DNA of 5,769 bases from Caldora sp. SIO3E6 (lineage in GTDB: Bacteria > Cyanobacteriota > Cyanobacteriia > Cyanobacteriales > Coleofasciculaceae). Location: positions 1-5,769 of the forward strand of contig JAAHHL010000508.1 of the NCBI GenBank assembly GCA_010672185.1. The letters run 5' to 3'. The notes beneath the pieces were generated by a model. That model had not been told where the DNA came from and did not search any database. It saw nothing but the letters and a program-made list of their open reading frames with translations. Shown here piece after piece: positions 5,283-5,769 of this stretch (its first letter is position 1; every line of letters starts with the position of its first letter). The position numbers and the translations under genes were made by a program.

Positions 5283-5291
5283 AATTCAAAA
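5271..5291. repeat. Three tandem TTCAAAA heptamers
   Basis: Three exact copies (5271-5277, 5278-5284, 5285-5291) form another STRR-type array. It overlaps the proposed -35 of the DUF1517-like gene, and each unit carries a potential TTGAAT on the minus strand. Confidence 0.7.
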
Positions 5292-5303
5292 ATAGACCAT
5301 GAC

Positions 5304-5335
5304 TAGGTTTCAGGCATTATTAATGTCCTAACCTA
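5304..5335. promoter_or_regulatory. Imperfect 32-bp dyad in the divergent promoter region
   Basis: TAGGTT (5304-5309) pairs with AACCTA (5330-5335). Inside, AGG/CCT and CATTA/TAATG also match, broken by a TC bulge on one side and a single T on the other; the centre is at 5320. It lies between two divergent genes and covers the -35 area of the plus-strand promoter. That position suits an operator. No T-run follows, so a terminator is less likely. The regulator is unknown. Confidence 0.35.
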
Positions 5336-5344
5336 AGTGCGTAG

Positions 5345-5353
5345 TGCTATAGA
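5345..5353 (+). promoter_or_regulatory. Extended -10 promoter of the ABC permease gene
   Basis: TGCTATAGA gives TATAGA with an upstream TGn. No clear -35 lies 17 bases upstream. Transcription would begin near 5360, only about 25 bases before the ATG at 5385. Confidence 0.3.
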
Positions 5354-5384
5354 AACGGAAGGAGATATTGTAAAAATTTGAGAA

Positions 5385-5769
5385 ATGAAAAAATACCTCA
5401 ATGTACTACAGCTGTTTTGGAGTACGGCACTGGCTGCAGAATTAGAATATCGGCTCAATTTTGCGATCGCGGCTTTGAGCAGTTTGGGGAATCTTATTGG
5501 TAATTTATTCGGGCTATTTTTGTTTTACCGTACTGGCTACACATTTGAGGGGTGGACTTGGGAGGAAGCTTTAGTGCTACTGGGTATCTTCACCTTACTT
5601 CAGGGTTTTGCTGCCACCTTTTTGGTTCCCAACCTTAACCGTATTGTGGATCTCGTTCAGCAAGGCACTCTAGATTTTGTGCTGCTCAAACCTATCAGTA
5701 GTCAGTTTTGGCTATCGTTCCGTACCCTTTCTCCTTGGGGATTGCCAGACTTACTCTTTGCCGCAATCC
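5385..5769 (+). CDS. ABC-2 type transporter permease, 5' part (cut by window edge)
   Basis: The first 128 codons are present; family members usually have about 260 residues. The protein starts MKKYLNVLQLFWSTALAAEL. A cytoplasmic N-terminus leads into a membrane helix around residues 25-48 (NFAIAALSSLGNLIGNLFGL), then TGYTFEGWTWEEALVLL and a second helix around 62-80 (LLGIFTLLQGFAATFLV). The segment IVDLVQQGTLDFVLLKPIS (about 87-105), with G-x-L-D-x-x-L-x-K/R-P, is typical of the ABC2_membrane_6 / COG3694 permeases. These pair with a second permease and an ATPase to export unknown substrates across the inner membrane. An in-frame TGA at 5379 fixes ATG 5385 as the first possible ATG. The purine-rich GGAAGGAG (5357-5364) lies 20 bases upstream, too far for a normal Shine-Dalgarno. 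A HIP1 site lies in codons 27-29. The partner genes are not in the window. Confidence 0.82.
   Translation, partial: MKKYLNVLQLFWSTALAAELEYRLNFAIAALSSLGNLIGNLFGLFLFYRTGYTFEGWTWEEALVLLGIFTLLQGFAATFLVPNLNRIVDLVQQGTLDFVLLKPISSQFWLSFRTLSPWGLPDLLFAAI

Overview
The window looks like chromosomal DNA of a filamentous cyanobacterium of the Nostoc/Calothrix/Microcoleus kind. The signs are three HIP1 palindromes (GCGATCGC at 3188-3195, 5197-5204 and 5463-5470), short tandem repeats of 7 and 8 bases between genes, GTAGGGGCGGGTTT-type palindromic repeats, and proteins that resemble cyanobacterial families. The species cannot be named from this sequence.

Layout, left to right. Bases 1-677 hold no convincing gene. 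They carry several hairpin-forming dyads and two copies of a 67-bp palindromic repeat in opposite orientation. Bases 678-3202 hold a two-gene unit on the minus strand. A small coiled-coil protein comes first in transcription (3202 to 2711) and overlaps by 31 bp the start of a 687-residue NACHT-type STAND NTPase (2741 to 678). A block of Gly-Leu-Ile-rich membrane segments lies between the NTPase module and the C-terminal end of that NTPase. An extended -10 promoter lies just upstream of the pair.

Bases 3342-3394 form a strong intrinsic terminator on the minus strand. It ends transcription of the next gene, a predicted lipoprotein with a glycine-rich middle and a disordered, very basic tail (4351 to 3476). 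A 260-bp spacer follows, with a 10-unit heptamer array and a 4-unit octamer array. Beyond it is an acidic 201-residue protein that resembles DUF1517 (5217 to 4612). Bases 5218-5384 are a divergent promoter region with an imperfect dyad. From 5385 to the right edge runs the first part of an ABC-2 type exporter permease on the plus strand.

How the genes may work together: the coiled-coil protein and the NTPase are very probably co-expressed and translationally coupled. Their make-up (a STAND switch ATPase with a membrane module and a small partner) fits a signalling, stress or anti-phage device, but the sequence does not prove a role. The lipoprotein and the DUF1517-like protein are neighbours of opposite charge and could be partners; this is inference. 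The ABC permease belongs to a separate, divergent unit whose remaining genes lie outside the window.
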